DNA from: Centroberyx gerrardi
Lineage: Eukaryota > Chordata > Actinopteri > Beryciformes > Berycidae
Direction: 5' to 3'
DNA length: 64,000 nt
Assembly (NCBI RefSeq): GCF_048128805.1
Contig: NC_136005.1
Span: forward strand, 8,747,504 to 8,811,503
Every line of letters starts with the position of its first letter. Position 1 is the first letter of the stretch. Both the position numbers and the translations under genes were made by a program. Positions 13,377 to 31,500 of the stretch are shown here, in pieces. The notes under the pieces are model-generated. The model did not search any database. It was not told the origin of the DNA and saw only the letters and a list, made by a program, of their open reading frames with translations.

Positions 13377-14259
13377 GATTATTATATTAATTAACGCTTC
13401 CCACAACCTGTCAAAGGTAAATACAGTTCATACATGCATATACGACAGTCTAGTAAGCCTGTATCGTAAAAAGAATGCGAATGCTAGCTAAATAAATATT
13501 TTAACTGACGCTGCTGATCTACCAGACGTTAAAGACTTCAGCGTTGTGCTAGTCGGCTAACGCTAGCTAGCAGCAGGCTAATGATGGCTGAATAAATTGC
13601 TATCATTTATAGGTTAACGCCGTTGCGCAGAGCGGAAAACGGCCAAGTAAAGACGATTTATGTATGTTTTACCTTCTTAATTTACCTGTTGGGTAATGTT
13701 CTACTTTATGTTAAAGCTGTCTGAACAATGAAGAACGAAGCTAGCTATCATTGACGTTAGGTAGCTAGCATTTTATAAACTTCCGTCGCCGGCGTTGATG
13801 CCGTTCTTTGACTCTCTGCTGAGCTGCTCACTAAACAATGTCGCCCCCCTCAGGTCTGGCGGTGTACTGCGGAATCAACGGTAATCTGTCACTGATAGAG
13901 TCCTTCCTCCTTTCTTTCTTGATTTCAGTGTGTATCATATGTTCTTTATAGAAAACTACATTGGAACTGAAGGCAAATGACTTCTAAAAATGTGGGTCAA
14001 ACTTTTGGTATTATTTTCTGAATGACATAATAACAAAAGACAACAAATATAAATCTTAGTCTTGGAATATGAGAGTTTTCCTTTAACCTGGGATTGCAGG
14101 CCAAGGGTCTCATGTGACATCCATTCTTTAATTAGGGTCCAACAAAAAGAATCATATTTTGCAGAGCTTTATTAAGAATATTGTTATTTTTAAACATTCA
14201 TATACAAAAAAAGTAGGGATATGAAAGCATTCAAGCATGGTCTTTTTTTCAATACAAAT
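13377..14259. promoter_or_regulatory. dmap1 5' flank/promoter region and start of the duplicated block
   Basis: The dmap1 start codon is at 13374-13376 (minus strand). Upstream, 13377-13860 holds its presumed 5' UTR and promoter: moderately GC-rich, no clear TATA box, repeated GCTAGC words near 13480-13570. From about 13880 onward the sequence (GGTAATCTGTCACTGATAGAGT) matches 24375 onward, which marks the downstream edge of the tandem lgals3bp-like duplication unit. No exon was found. Confidence 0.5.
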
Positions 14260-14265
14260 TTTATT
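14260..14265 (-). terminator. Candidate poly(A) signal of lgals3bp-like gene A
   Basis: AATAAA on the minus strand about 465 nt past the stop codon at 14731. The equivalent signal is conserved in gene B at 24729-24734, which supports its use. Confidence 0.6.
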
Positions 14266-14730
14266 AGTTTCAGAGAACAAAGGGTATACAGAACAACATC
14301 AGCAGGGTTAGACAAGTCTCTTCCTCTACCTACCCATCCACAACCTCCCACAAAGAAAAAAAAAAATCAACATCAAGACAACCATCACAAAGACAACTAC
14401 CCGCCCTCAACAACTCATAGCCAGACAGAAATACCAGACACTCCATATCACTTGTGCAATTATAGACAGGTTCTCATACAGGGCAAGTCTGGTCTTAAAA
14501 CAAGCAGTGACAAGAAATAGCCAAAACATATGTAAGCAATATGGCATTATGGCAAGTAGTAAGATGAACATCTTGGATAACTGGGATAACTTGAGTTCAG
14601 CATATACTATGAAAAATATAAAGTTGAAAGCATTATGAGTATCATGAAACCCAATAGATAGGCTATTGTGTTTTTGCTTATTCGTCCTCCTCCATAACCT
14701 CTTTGCCAAGGTTCCCAGGGGCAACCAAAA

Positions 14731-20776
<6,046 letters not shown>

Positions 20777-21401
20777 TTCGATTGCAATACACTGAGAAGC
20801 AAAAGTAAAACAAGGAATGAAAGGGGAATACCACTTAATTTCTGTATTCAAAAATATTTTCTCATGCTCCAGTTGGGACAATTAGTCACTCTTCACTACT
20901 GTACAGACATAAGGGAACTGAGTTTGTCCAGCCTCCTAATTTTATATCACTTTGATTTACAGCTTTTGTTTTTTAAGATCAAAAAGGTCTCAGGTTAGAT
21001 GTGAGCGAAAAGTGAGAGAAAGACGGGGGGAAATCTAAGATTTACCCAACTGACAAAGATGTTAATGCTGGCTGTGGCAGTGTCGGTTGACTTTCAAGGG
21101 ACATAGGAACATAGGTATATTTTCTGATATAGCTACATAAACACACACATAAACACACACACACTATCAATAGGCATATCATTGAGCATCTATAGTTTTT
21201 CCAAAATAATGCATGACAATGAAAAACCACCCTCCCTTTGCCCCCATACCTTTCTCTACACAAAGGATTTACAATACATTTTCACAGCAGAAGGAAGAGG
21301 TATAATAATAATAAATAAATTGATTTACTTTGATTATGCATGATCAAAAATAACTTCATTGTGTTATTATATTTCCCTTGTTCAAAAGAAGAGTAACTTA
21401 C

Positions 21402-21450
21402 CAGAACTGATAATGCAGTCAGAGTTGGAGAAATGTGTCAATTGCACAAC
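21402..21450 (-). other. Probable 5' non-coding exon of gene A
   Basis: The minus strand reads ...CTCTGACTGCATTATCAGTTCTG followed by the strong donor GTAAGTT (donor G at 21401). The same exon and donor are conserved upstream of gene B (34559 and upstream), although nearby sequence has diverged. The upstream boundary (transcription start) is approximate. Confidence 0.55.
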
Positions 21451-21463
21451 TGCACACATTATT

Positions 21464-21477
21464 TTCCCGGAATCCCC
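21464..21477. promoter_or_regulatory. STAT-like / NF-kB-like composite motif in the gene A promoter
   Basis: TTCCCGGAATCCCC contains TTCNNNGAA (STAT consensus) overlapping the reverse complement GGGGATTCCG (NF-kB-like). It lies just upstream of the presumed 5' exon. The matching position of gene B has TTCCCTGAATCCCC, so the TTCNNNGAA core is kept. Confidence 0.45.
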
Positions 21478-21854
21478 ACCCCTACTAAGGTTTGATTCCC
21501 AGAATAATAGAATACCTGATGCCAAAGGTTTAATGTGTCACCACCATGCATGCAATGTTTAAGTATGATGAGACAAATAGAATTCAATGTTGTTATAATG
21601 CTAACCACTTAAAGCGGGCTGTTTGTGATGTTGTTTCTGTTGGAAGAATCAAGAAATATTGGGGGAGGTGAGGTACTAGAATTATACTTGGATTATACTT
21701 ATTTCCAAAATACAATAAAGCTTTTGCACACCTGAATTCCAAAGAGAGGTGTGTATAGGAGAGGACTGAAATTCAGCAATTGAAAAGAAAAAGCTCACAC
21801 ACACTGTCCACTACACAATAAATTAAATAGATCTTATTAGGAATAATGTTTCTC

Positions 21855-23121
21855 AACTCAACTCAACTCAACTTTATTTATATAGCACTTTACACCCAAC
21901 ACAGTTGATCCAAAGTGCTCTACAACACACACAGAGGAAAACAAAACAAAAGAAGGAGACAAACACAATAGAAGAGGAGAAAAGATCAGAGTGATGATAA
22001 ATAATAATGATAATAATAATAATGATAGTAAAGGCACATGGTCACACAGAGCCCAAAGTGACAACACAGACCTACAGAGACTCCAGGAGAAATACCTGAG
22101 CTAGTTAAGTTAGGCACAGTTAAAAGCTAGTGAGTAGAAGTGTGTTTTAAGATGACTCTTGAAGATCTCAATAGTGGGGGAGAATCGGATGGTGGGAGGA
22201 AGAGAATTCCATAGTTTTGGGGCAGCGATAGAGAAGGCCCTGTCCCCATAACACTTAGTCCTGGATCTCGGGACAGACAGAAGTCTTTGGTCAGACGATC
22301 TCAGTACTCTGACAGTGTGATATGGGGACAGGAGTTCTGTAATGTAAGAGGGGGCGAAACCATTTAACACCTTGTAAACAAACATCAGGATTTTAAAATC
22401 AATTCTGTAGCTAACAGGCAGCCAGTGTAGTAGGGAGGCAAGAATGGGAGTAATGTGCTCCCTCTTTTTTGACCTTGTCAAAACTCTTGCTGCTGCATTT
22501 TGAACTAGTTGGAGACGGGATAAACTAGACTGAGTGATACCAAAATATAACGAGTTGCAATAATCAAGGCGGGATGATATGAAGGCATGGATGACTTTCT
22601 CCAGGTCAGAAGTACAGAGAATTGATCTGAGTTTGGAGATTATGCGGAGCTGCATGAAGCTCAATTTTACTACCTGATTGATTTGTTTGTCAAACTTGCT
22701 GTGGTCCAAATAAGATAGCTTCAGTTTTATTCTCAGTGAGCTGAAGAAAGTTTGCAGCCATCCAGGATTTGATGTCTTGAAGACAGTTATTGAGGTCAGT
22801 TAGTTTGGTGTAGTTATTAGGCTCTAGGGGGAGGTAGATCTGTGTATCATCCGCATAACAGTGAAAAGAAATGTTGTGTTTTTGAATAATGTGGCCTAGC
22901 AGAAGCAAATAGATGGAGAAGAGGATTGGACCAAGTATGGAACCTTGGGGGACACCACAGGACATGGGAGCAGAGGAAGAAGATGAGTCGCTAATAGAGA
23001 CACTGAAAGATCTGTTAGATAAATATGAAGAAAACCAGTTTAAGGCAGAACCGGAGACCCCCACCCAATGGTTTAACCTGTGAATGAGAATGGAATGATC
23101 CACTGTATCAAAGGCTGCAGT
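21855..23121 (-). mobile_element. LINE (CR1/L2 superfamily) 3' part, internally deleted
   Basis: Minus-strand reading frames encode reverse transcriptase from the palm onward: [39 protein letters not shown] (catalytic YADD). After a junction near 22690-22710 comes the C-terminal domain (SSRLDYCNSLYFGI, LVQNAAARVL, LLHWLPVSYRIDFKILM). The part between ILFG and FDKQIN is missing, consistent with an internal deletion. The 3' end is GCTATATAAATAAAGTTGAGTTGAG, a pentamer tail. The 5' end abuts the foldback element at 23128. Confidence 0.8.
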
Positions 23122-23127
23122 TACAAA

Positions 23128-23843
23128 GACCTTCCTCAGGTCTGCAAAGAAATGACAGAGACTGTCTTATATGTAGGATGGATCCACTTCGACCAATCAG
23201 ATTGCACCCAGAATTACCTCCATTATCATAAACATTATGAATATCAATTTATACACAGACAAAACACACGTAATGCACAGCTACAGTATATAGGCTATAC
23301 AGGGTAATTCAATCCAAAAAATACCAAAACAAAAAACCTGTGGTATCAGAAATAGAAGATGCACTGAAGGCATCATACAAAGTAAATAACAATTTAAACA
23401 ATGCCAGAAGTTTACTCATAATAGATACATACATCATATAAAGTGTAAAATGTAAATAGCAAAGCTATACAAGGTGATTTCTTCATTGGATAAAAATGCT
23501 ACTAAACCATTCCTTTACATTGCACCCTGTTACCAGAAGGTCTGAACAGCATCTTCTATTTCTGCTTTTCCAGGCTACAGGCTAAGTTCTGATACCACGT
23601 TTTTTTTTTGTTTTGGTAGGTTGATTGAATCACCCTGTATAGCCTATATATATATGTAAACACTGACATGATGTGCATTGTGTGTGCATTTCTTTTATGT
23701 AAATTTGTATTCATAATGCTTATGATAATGAAGGTAATTTTGGGCGCAAGCTAGTCCTTGTGATCCATCCAACCTACTGTAATGTACTGTATATACTGTA
23801 GGATGGTCTCTCCCATTTCTTTGAAGATTAACTGAGGAAGGTC
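23128..23843. repeat. Foldback element with long inverted arms
   Basis: The left arm 23128-23351 and right arm 23588-23843 are inverted copies. Shared words on opposite strands include GACCTTCCTCAG, CAAAGAAATG, ATTATCATAA, GCATTATGAAT-like, TATAGGCTATACAGGGT, ACCAAAACAAAAAA and TGGTATCAGAA. A loop of about 235 bp separates them. No ORF of note. It is probably a non-autonomous DNA transposon of unknown family. Confidence 0.75.
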
Positions 23844-24059
23844 ATTATACCGAAACGCTGTTCCAAATAAAATCCATTCAACTCCAAGTGTAGTGGACAG
23901 TGTGCGGGAACTTATTTTAAAAATAAAATAAAACATTAATTGCAAAAGAGAAGGAGAGGGGAAACCATACATGGTTTTAGAACATAATATAGACAGACTG
24001 CAAAGCCTGTTCTCAATTGTTCTCAATAGGCCATAGTTTGTTTGCAGGAATTCCAGCAC

Positions 24060-24728
24060 AGCTGGTGGCAGTGGGCCTCAAGATACTGCTGCAACTCATT
24101 TGCAACAAGTAAATATAAATGATTGCAGCGACATCTTGAGGCCATTCAGGCTACAATACAGGCTACAGGTTACAATGCTGGCTTGATATTGCTTCCCTTT
24201 AGTTAAAAAACATGGTGACCACTTCCTCGTTGTTGTTTGAGCCGGTCACATTGCTGCTTATGTAGTCACAGAGTAATAAGTGAGAGAGAAACACATACTG
24301 TGCATGTGCATGTCTTCTTAGTCAACAACCATGGTTCATTGAAGGGTTTAATTAATTTAATACTACATAATTCTGGTAATCTGTCACTGATAGAGTCTCC
24401 CAAGATTCATTTCAGTGTGGAAGGCAGATGACCTCTAAAAATTAAGTCTCAGTGGAAATGTGGGTGCACATTTTTTTTTAATTTTCTTATTTAAATAACA
24501 TGAAAAGACAAAAGATATCCATTTTAGGCTTGGAATATGAGAGTTTTCCTTTAACCTGGGATTGCAGGCCAAGGGTCTCATCTGACATTCATCCTTTAAT
24601 TAGGGTCCAACAACAAGAATCATATTTTGCAGGGCTTTTTGAAGAATATACAGTATATTTTTAAACAATCATAGACAAAAAAGTAGGGATATGAAAGCCT
24701 TCAAGCATGGTCTTTTTTTAACACAAAT
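24060..24728. other. Intergenic sequence between genes A and B, start of duplication unit 2
   Basis: No exon was seen. From about 24375 the sequence realigns with 13880 onward (GGTAATCTGTCACTGATAGAGTC), so this is the junction between the two tandem lgals3bp-like units. Immediately before it, GGTTCATTGAAGGGTTTAAT is also found, slightly diverged, near 37130 beside gene C. Confidence 0.6.
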
Positions 24729-24734
24729 TTTATT
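24729..24734 (-). terminator. Candidate poly(A) signal of lgals3bp-like gene B
   Basis: AATAAA on the minus strand, at the position equivalent to the gene A signal (14260-14265). The distance from the stop is longer because a hAT element lies in between. Confidence 0.55.
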
Positions 24735-25200
24735 AGTTTCTGAGAATAAAGGGTATACAGAACAAAATCAACAAGGTTACAATGGCAGACAAGACCCTTC
24801 CTCTACCCACCCATCCACAGCGTCAAATCCAAAACAAGAAGGCGACCATCACAAAGACAACTACCAGCCCTCAACAATTCATAGCCGGAAAGCAATACCA
24901 GACACCATATCACTTGTGAAGTTATAGACAGGTTCTCATATAGGGTAAGCCTGGTCTTAAAACAAGCACTAGAGTGACAAGAAATAGTCAAAACAATATT
25001 GAAGCAGTATGGGATGAGATATGGCAAGGATTAAGATGAATAACTTGAATAGCTTGGATAACTTGAGATCAGCATGCTATAAAATATATAGACAAGAGGA
25101 TCATGAAACCCAATAGATATCGCGCTTTTGCTCATCCTCCTGCATACCCTCTTTGCTGAGGTTCCCAGAGGAAACCGACACTAATCTGTTGTGTACTAAG

Positions 25201-25576
25201 TAGGGATGGGACAATATATCGAAATTCAGTATATCGCAATACAAAAATGTGGCAATACGTATCGTGGAGCAGAAAAATGAATTGCGATATTTTATTCTGC
25301 TGTTGGAATCACAAATGAGATGGCTGGTCCATCACAATTTCGCAAACTCCATTGAAACTATTATTGACATTGACATTTTTAAATTCTTGTTTACATTCTA
25401 GCAAGCCAGTGCCATTGCTAGAAAGTTTTGTGTCTCAGAAATAAACATAATTCTGCACAGCCATTCTATGTTGTCATTTAACTTTTTTATTACATCGTAT
25501 CGTGGTTTTATCGATTAATGAACCCCGCATCGCGTATCAAATCGCATCGTGAGATAAGCATATCGTCCCATCCTTA
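25201..25576. mobile_element. hAT-type miniature element (376 bp) that supplies the gene B stop codon
   Basis: It starts TAGGGATGGGACAATAT and ends ATCGTCCCATCCTTA, a terminal inverted repeat of the TAGGGATGGGAC class. It is flanked by GTACTAAG (25193-25200) and GTACTGAG (25577-25584), an 8-bp target duplication with one substitution. Gene A has the uninterrupted sequence TGTGTACTGAGGACG at 14740-14754, the empty site. The last three bases (TTA, 25574-25576) read TAA in gene B. Confidence 0.88.
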
Positions 25577-28500
25577 GTACTGAGGACGTACCACTACTTG
25601 GTAGGAGAGCCAGTTTGACTGGCATGGATACACTTGTCCTGCACTGCTATTGGTTGGAACAAATATCAGGTTGTTACCATCAATAGCTTTGAATTCCTCA
25701 ACATGGAACACGTACCTGTCATCACACATAACAACGAGTCTGTTGTTGTAGAGAATGCGTTTCTCCAACACTCTGGTTAAATCGCTCTTCCTTTCCTGGA
25801 TCCCCAAGCTGACAGCAGGCAGTGAAGGGCAAGTGACCCCTCCAAATGAGCAATCTTCATCACTTACATATACTGTTGTGTTCCAGAGTATGCTGTGCAA
25901 GGCAAAATAGGCACTGTAGTGCACAGGGGTTTCAAACTTGGCCTTCAGGCTGTTATGGCGTTGGAGAGTGTAGAAACCAAAATCTTTGTAATCAGCGATG
26001 TCCTGTGAACTGTGTGTAAAGCTCCATGGACCGCCAGTGTAAATCCTAGATGTGAACGCATTCTCTTCTCCTGCCAGGTCATCGAGCAGCATCCCAAAGG
26101 GCAGGGCATTGAACTGAAAACCCTGCAACTTGCTGGCCTGGTATTGGGAGCCATTAAGCCTGTATAAGTCTTCAGCTGGTATCATAGGGAAACGGATGAG
26201 CTCCAAAAGTGTTTTGGAAATAGATTTGTTCGCTTGTGCTGCCTCCCAGCTCTCCAGCCCCTTAAGGACGTAGGTCTCACTGGGCACCACCAGGTCTGAT
26301 CGAGACAGGAGAGCTTTGACCAGGCTCAGGGGAAGACTGGTCCAGGTTGGGGAGTCGATCAGCGCCTCGCAGTTCCAAGCCAAGTAGCGAAGACAGGTTT
26401 CCTGCAGTGCCTCATCACCTGTCTGGACTGCATACGCATAGAAAGAGTTTTGACTCTGGAAAGTGGGGTCTTCTGGGAGAAACCAGATGAAAAGTTTTGC
26501 TGCCTCATCCTTAAGTTGTTTCAGATTCCAGTCAGATGCCATCTTGTGAATGCACTGGGCAGAGGATCGTGTGATGTCGATCTGTCGTGTGTAGAGGTAT
26601 CTGGAATTGAAACATTAGTAAGGTTCAGCTATCACTAAGTCTACAAAGATTTGTTGAAATTGTTTCTGTAATTTTTAAATATTAGACACATGATGTAATT
26701 TACTAAATTTAGCCAGCAACACCCTACATTGCTTTTCTCATTAAAGTATTAAAATACAATAAACAATGTGTCAAATGGGTGGTAATCCAAAGTCACAAGG
26801 TTGTTTTTACCTGACAAAGCCAGTTACATGTTGACTGCAGTTAGAAGTGACCTCAATGCTGAGTTCACTTAAGTTCGCCTGTGAGGTTTTGAGGAAAGGG
26901 TCCAGAGAGAGGATGAGCCTGTGAGCGCATATTGTCTCCACAGTGTTGTTGTCCACCACCACAGCAATGTCCAAGTCACAGTCACGTTTACTGTCAAACA
27001 GCTCCCCCAGTTGATGCAAGAGGCTTGTGTTGTGGTCCAAAGCATAGTTATGGCTGACAGCTGGTGTAGTCGGCTCTGGCACAGATGTAGTTGGTCCTGG
27101 CACAGATGAAGTTGGTCCTGAGACAGATCAATATGGGAATAGTGAGTGACATGGTGGCAGAGCGCAGGGAAGCAAAATTGCCCTGTGACTAAAAGGTCAC
27201 AGATCTGATCCCTGTGTTTTTTTAATCTTTATGAAAGTAAAATGGACATGAGAGTAAAACACAGTTCGTCTGTCCCATGATCTCTATGCCATATGTACTG
27301 TATAATAAATTGTAACTACTATGGGTCTTGTGAAAAAAGACACAAGGAACTGCCAGTATTGTTAATGAATATTTAAAGAATTCATTTCCAAAACGTGTTC
27401 CAAAAAGATTGTAATCATTTTGTCAACCATGTACTGAAGTTATCTTTGTTACAAAGTATTTTAAAGTAGTTGTGCTATATAGTAATGTACTATAAATACT
27501 TTTGTAAGTTTAACTGTCACTTTAATGGAGGATGTCTGATTGTCTTATAGTAGACATTTATGTTCATGTTAATGACATGAACAAATCACCCTCTAGATAA
27601 TAATCCCAAAACACAACATCTTCACTTAATTTCAGTGTTTATATTCTAAATATAACTCTCTTCCCGTGTGAAAATAAACAGTGTGTGTTGTGATAAAGTG
27701 TCAGACAGGTTTTCAGCTCCTCCTGTGTGGCGGGAGCGTTAGTGAGGCAGCGTTTGTTCGGGCTGCTGGACTCTCCTCCATCCATCTCACTGGCCTTCCT
27801 CCCCTGTGGTAGCCTTGTCTAGTGTGTTATATCCATCCTCTCTTTGTTTCTGTTGTATGTTTTAAAATAATTTCACCAAGCACCCGTTTTTGAAGTTGAT
27901 GGTATGGGCATGTTACCCTAAACTTGTGTTAAGTCTTACCTTTTTCACATCTAACACCAGCATCCTCAGAAGGAGAGCAGTTATTCTCCCCCCACTCACT
28001 GAAGCTGCACAGAGACAGGTGTGTCTCTGTCCCATCACAGTTTAAATCATCCATCCAAATGTTGCCGCTTCCTACGACCAGACATCAATCACAGAATACA
28101 AATGAATAGTCACAAATTTATAGTAATATTATGTATTTATATTAGTTATATTATGTATTGCAACAGCAAATATTGCTCTAAATTACAGCACTCAGTACAA
28201 ACTTAGTCACAAGATGCTGTTTTGAGTTCCTCTGAGTTCCTCAACAAAGCTTAGTGGTTTGCTTCTGAAAGCAGGCATGTCAGATATCATTGGTATTTGA
28301 CACATACATGATATAATGTGCTTGTACTCATGCTTAATTCTGCCTTCATTTCCAGAGGGTCAGAGTCAAGCAGAGCTGCATTACCTGGGCCAAATGATGC
28401 TCCTGACTGGGATTCTACTGCACCAGGAAACCCGAGCTGGCGACACACCACTTGGGCTTCATTAAGGTCCCAGCTATCGTCGCACACAGTCCCCCAAACT

Positions 28501-31500
28501 CCATCATGGTAAATCTCCACACGGCCCTCAGAAGGATCCTGGCCATCAACCAGCCTAATGGTACCTTCCTTCTTCCCTGACGAGACACAAAAAAAATCAA
28601 CCAAACATGATGGAAATTAACAAATTCAATTACTCCATATCCAGTCATTTTCACTCAAATATACTGACAACCCCTTAAAAACTGTCTGTTTTAAGGTAAG
28701 TGTCACGTCTGTATTAAGCCGCGAGTAGCATCACTCACAATTGTTAAATATAACCAATTTCCCAATTTCTTAAATAGTTCATTATGTATTTTGCTAGCAT
28801 TATCTCATTGAGCTATCGCCTCATACTGAGAATTTTGATAATTCTCATAAGAAAATAATTTATTAAAACATTAGATTGTATGACATCACTGTTTCAGTCT
28901 TGCTGACTTGAGCTATGTATTACCTCCAGTGGTAGGGAAAGTACCAAAATAACCTAGAAGTATTGTTACTTTGCTGAAATTTTACTTAGTAGAGGTAAAA
29001 CTACTGATGTACAAATCTACTTGAGTAAAAGTAAAAAAATTGCTCATTTAAAATGTACTTTAAAATGTACTGTAGTTACCAAGTTACTTTTTACAAAAGA
29101 AAACATTGTTAGATGTGACCATTTTCATAAGGACATAGTCCAAACTAGATTATTTTAATGGAAAAAGCTTTACAAAAAAACAGTAAAGCTACATTACTCT
29201 TCCCTCTCTGCGTGCCTGACTGTTGGTTGGAATTGCTCCACAGTTGGCCAATTTACTGGCCAGTTTCTGATGCAATCCTTATGGAGGAGAGCCAACAAAA
29301 TGTACACTCTGTAATGGATGTGATATAAACTGTAGCAAAGTACATTTTATGACTTGAAATTTTGGTTCCTTCCTTCCACCCTTGATTGCCCCATGTTTGA
29401 GAATTTTGTTCATTCACATAAAAAAATAAGTCTTAAAACGTGTTTTTATCAGTTATAAATCACCTCTGTTTCATGGGTGGCTGTGCAAGACATTGGACTG
29501 AAGACTAAAAGGTCACAGATCTGACATCTGTGACAGCCGAGGGCATCATAAGGTAAATTCAGGTCAGTCAGTCAGTCAGGTAATGCTTTGTGAGATGTCG
29601 CTTCATGAGATGGCCTCTAGAGCAGTGGTTCTCAACGGGGGGTCCGGGGACCACCAGGGGTCCTCCAGGGGGTCCCCAGCAAACTGATGAATTGTTAAAC
29701 TTCAGCATTATTTCATTTACAAGAAGTTAACACAATTAGAGAATGTAGAAGAATGACTGTTCTGATCATAGTTTCACTGTTATTTCTCTGCCTACAATAC
29801 AGATAGTCATGGAATTCTGGACAAAATCATATCTAACAATAAAAATATTCTCAGATTTGAGTCGGAGAGACAAAATCTCATCAAATGGGGGTCCGTGGCC
29901 CTTATGTGGACTAAATTAGGGGTCCTTGATATGAAAAAGGTTGAGAATCACTGCTCTAGAGGGTGTCTCGCCTATGGGCTACTGTATGGGCAGTCCCATA
30001 CACTGATAATGCCATTCTCACACAGAGCCACACTCTTCACCATCAATTTACAGACATCCACATCGTCTGCTGTCCTGCAAACCTTAATGGTAGGTAACAG
30101 TATTACCTGTGGTATGTGGCGTTGGTGGAATAGATAATTTAACCGATAAATGTGGAATAGGTCATTTAACCAATAAACGCGATAGCCGAGCATTGTTCCC
30201 ACACACATCGAGCCCCACTCTCTGCGGTTAATTTACATACATCCACGTCTTCCGTTGCCCCAGAAACTTTAACATTAGGTCACGTTATTACCTGTGGTAT
30301 CTAAGTGACGTTAGTGGAATTATTTATTGCATTGAATTGACTTGAACACATGCGCCGTGGGTCTGTACAGGATCTGTGCTTGTTTAATCTTTAGGAAAGT
30401 AAAATGGACATGAGAGTAAAACACAGTTCGTCTGTCCCATGATCTCTATGCCATATGTACTGTATAATACATTGTAACTACTATGGGTCTTATGAAAAAA
30501 GACACAAGGAACTGCCAGTATTGTTAATGCATATTTAAAGAATTCATTTCCAAAACGTGTTCCAAAAAGATTGTAATCATTTTGTCAACCATGTACTGAA
30601 GTTATCTTTGTTACAAAGTATTTTAAAGTAGTTGTGCTATATAGTAATGTACTATAAATACTTTTGTAAGTTTAACTGTCACTTTAATGGAGGATGTCTG
30701 ATTGTCTTATAGTAGACATTTATGTTCATGTTAATGACATGAACAAATCACCTTCTAGATAATAATCCCAAAACACAGCATCTTCACTTAATTTCAGTGT
30801 TTATATTCTAAATATAACTCTCTTCCCGTGTGAAAATAAACAGTGTGTGTTGTGATAAAGTGTCAGACAGGTTTTCAGCTCCTCCTGTGTGGCGGGAGCG
30901 TTAGTGAGGCAGCGTTTGTTCGGGCTGCTGGACTCTCCTCCATCCATCTCACTGGCCTTCCTCCCCTGTGGTAGCCTTGTCTAGTGTGTTATATCCATCC
31001 TCTCTTTGTTTCTGTTTGTGTTGTATGTATTAAAATAATTTCACCAAGCACCCGTTTTTGAAGTTAATAGTATGGGCATGTTGCCCTAAACTTGTGTTAA
31101 GTCTTACCTTTTTCACATCTAACACCAGCATCCTCAGAAGGAGAGCAGTTATTCTTCCCCCACCCCCTGAAGCTGCACCGAGACAGGCGTGTCTCTGTCC
31201 CATCACAGTTTAAATCATCCATCCAAATTTTGCCGCTTCCTACGACCAGACATCAATCACAGAATACAAATTAATAGTCACAGATTTATAGTAATAGTAT
31301 AGTAATTTATAGTAACAGCAAATGTTGCTCTAAATTACAGCACAAACTTAGGCCCGGATCTACTAAAGCTTTGCGCCACCGCAAATCGCATTGCGGATGC
31401 TAAAACCTTGTTTTCTGATCTACTAAGCCAGCGCACAGGGCATTGCGCCTGAAATCATGGGTTGATCTGTGTGCGCCGTTTTTTGCGGTTTGGTCTAATT

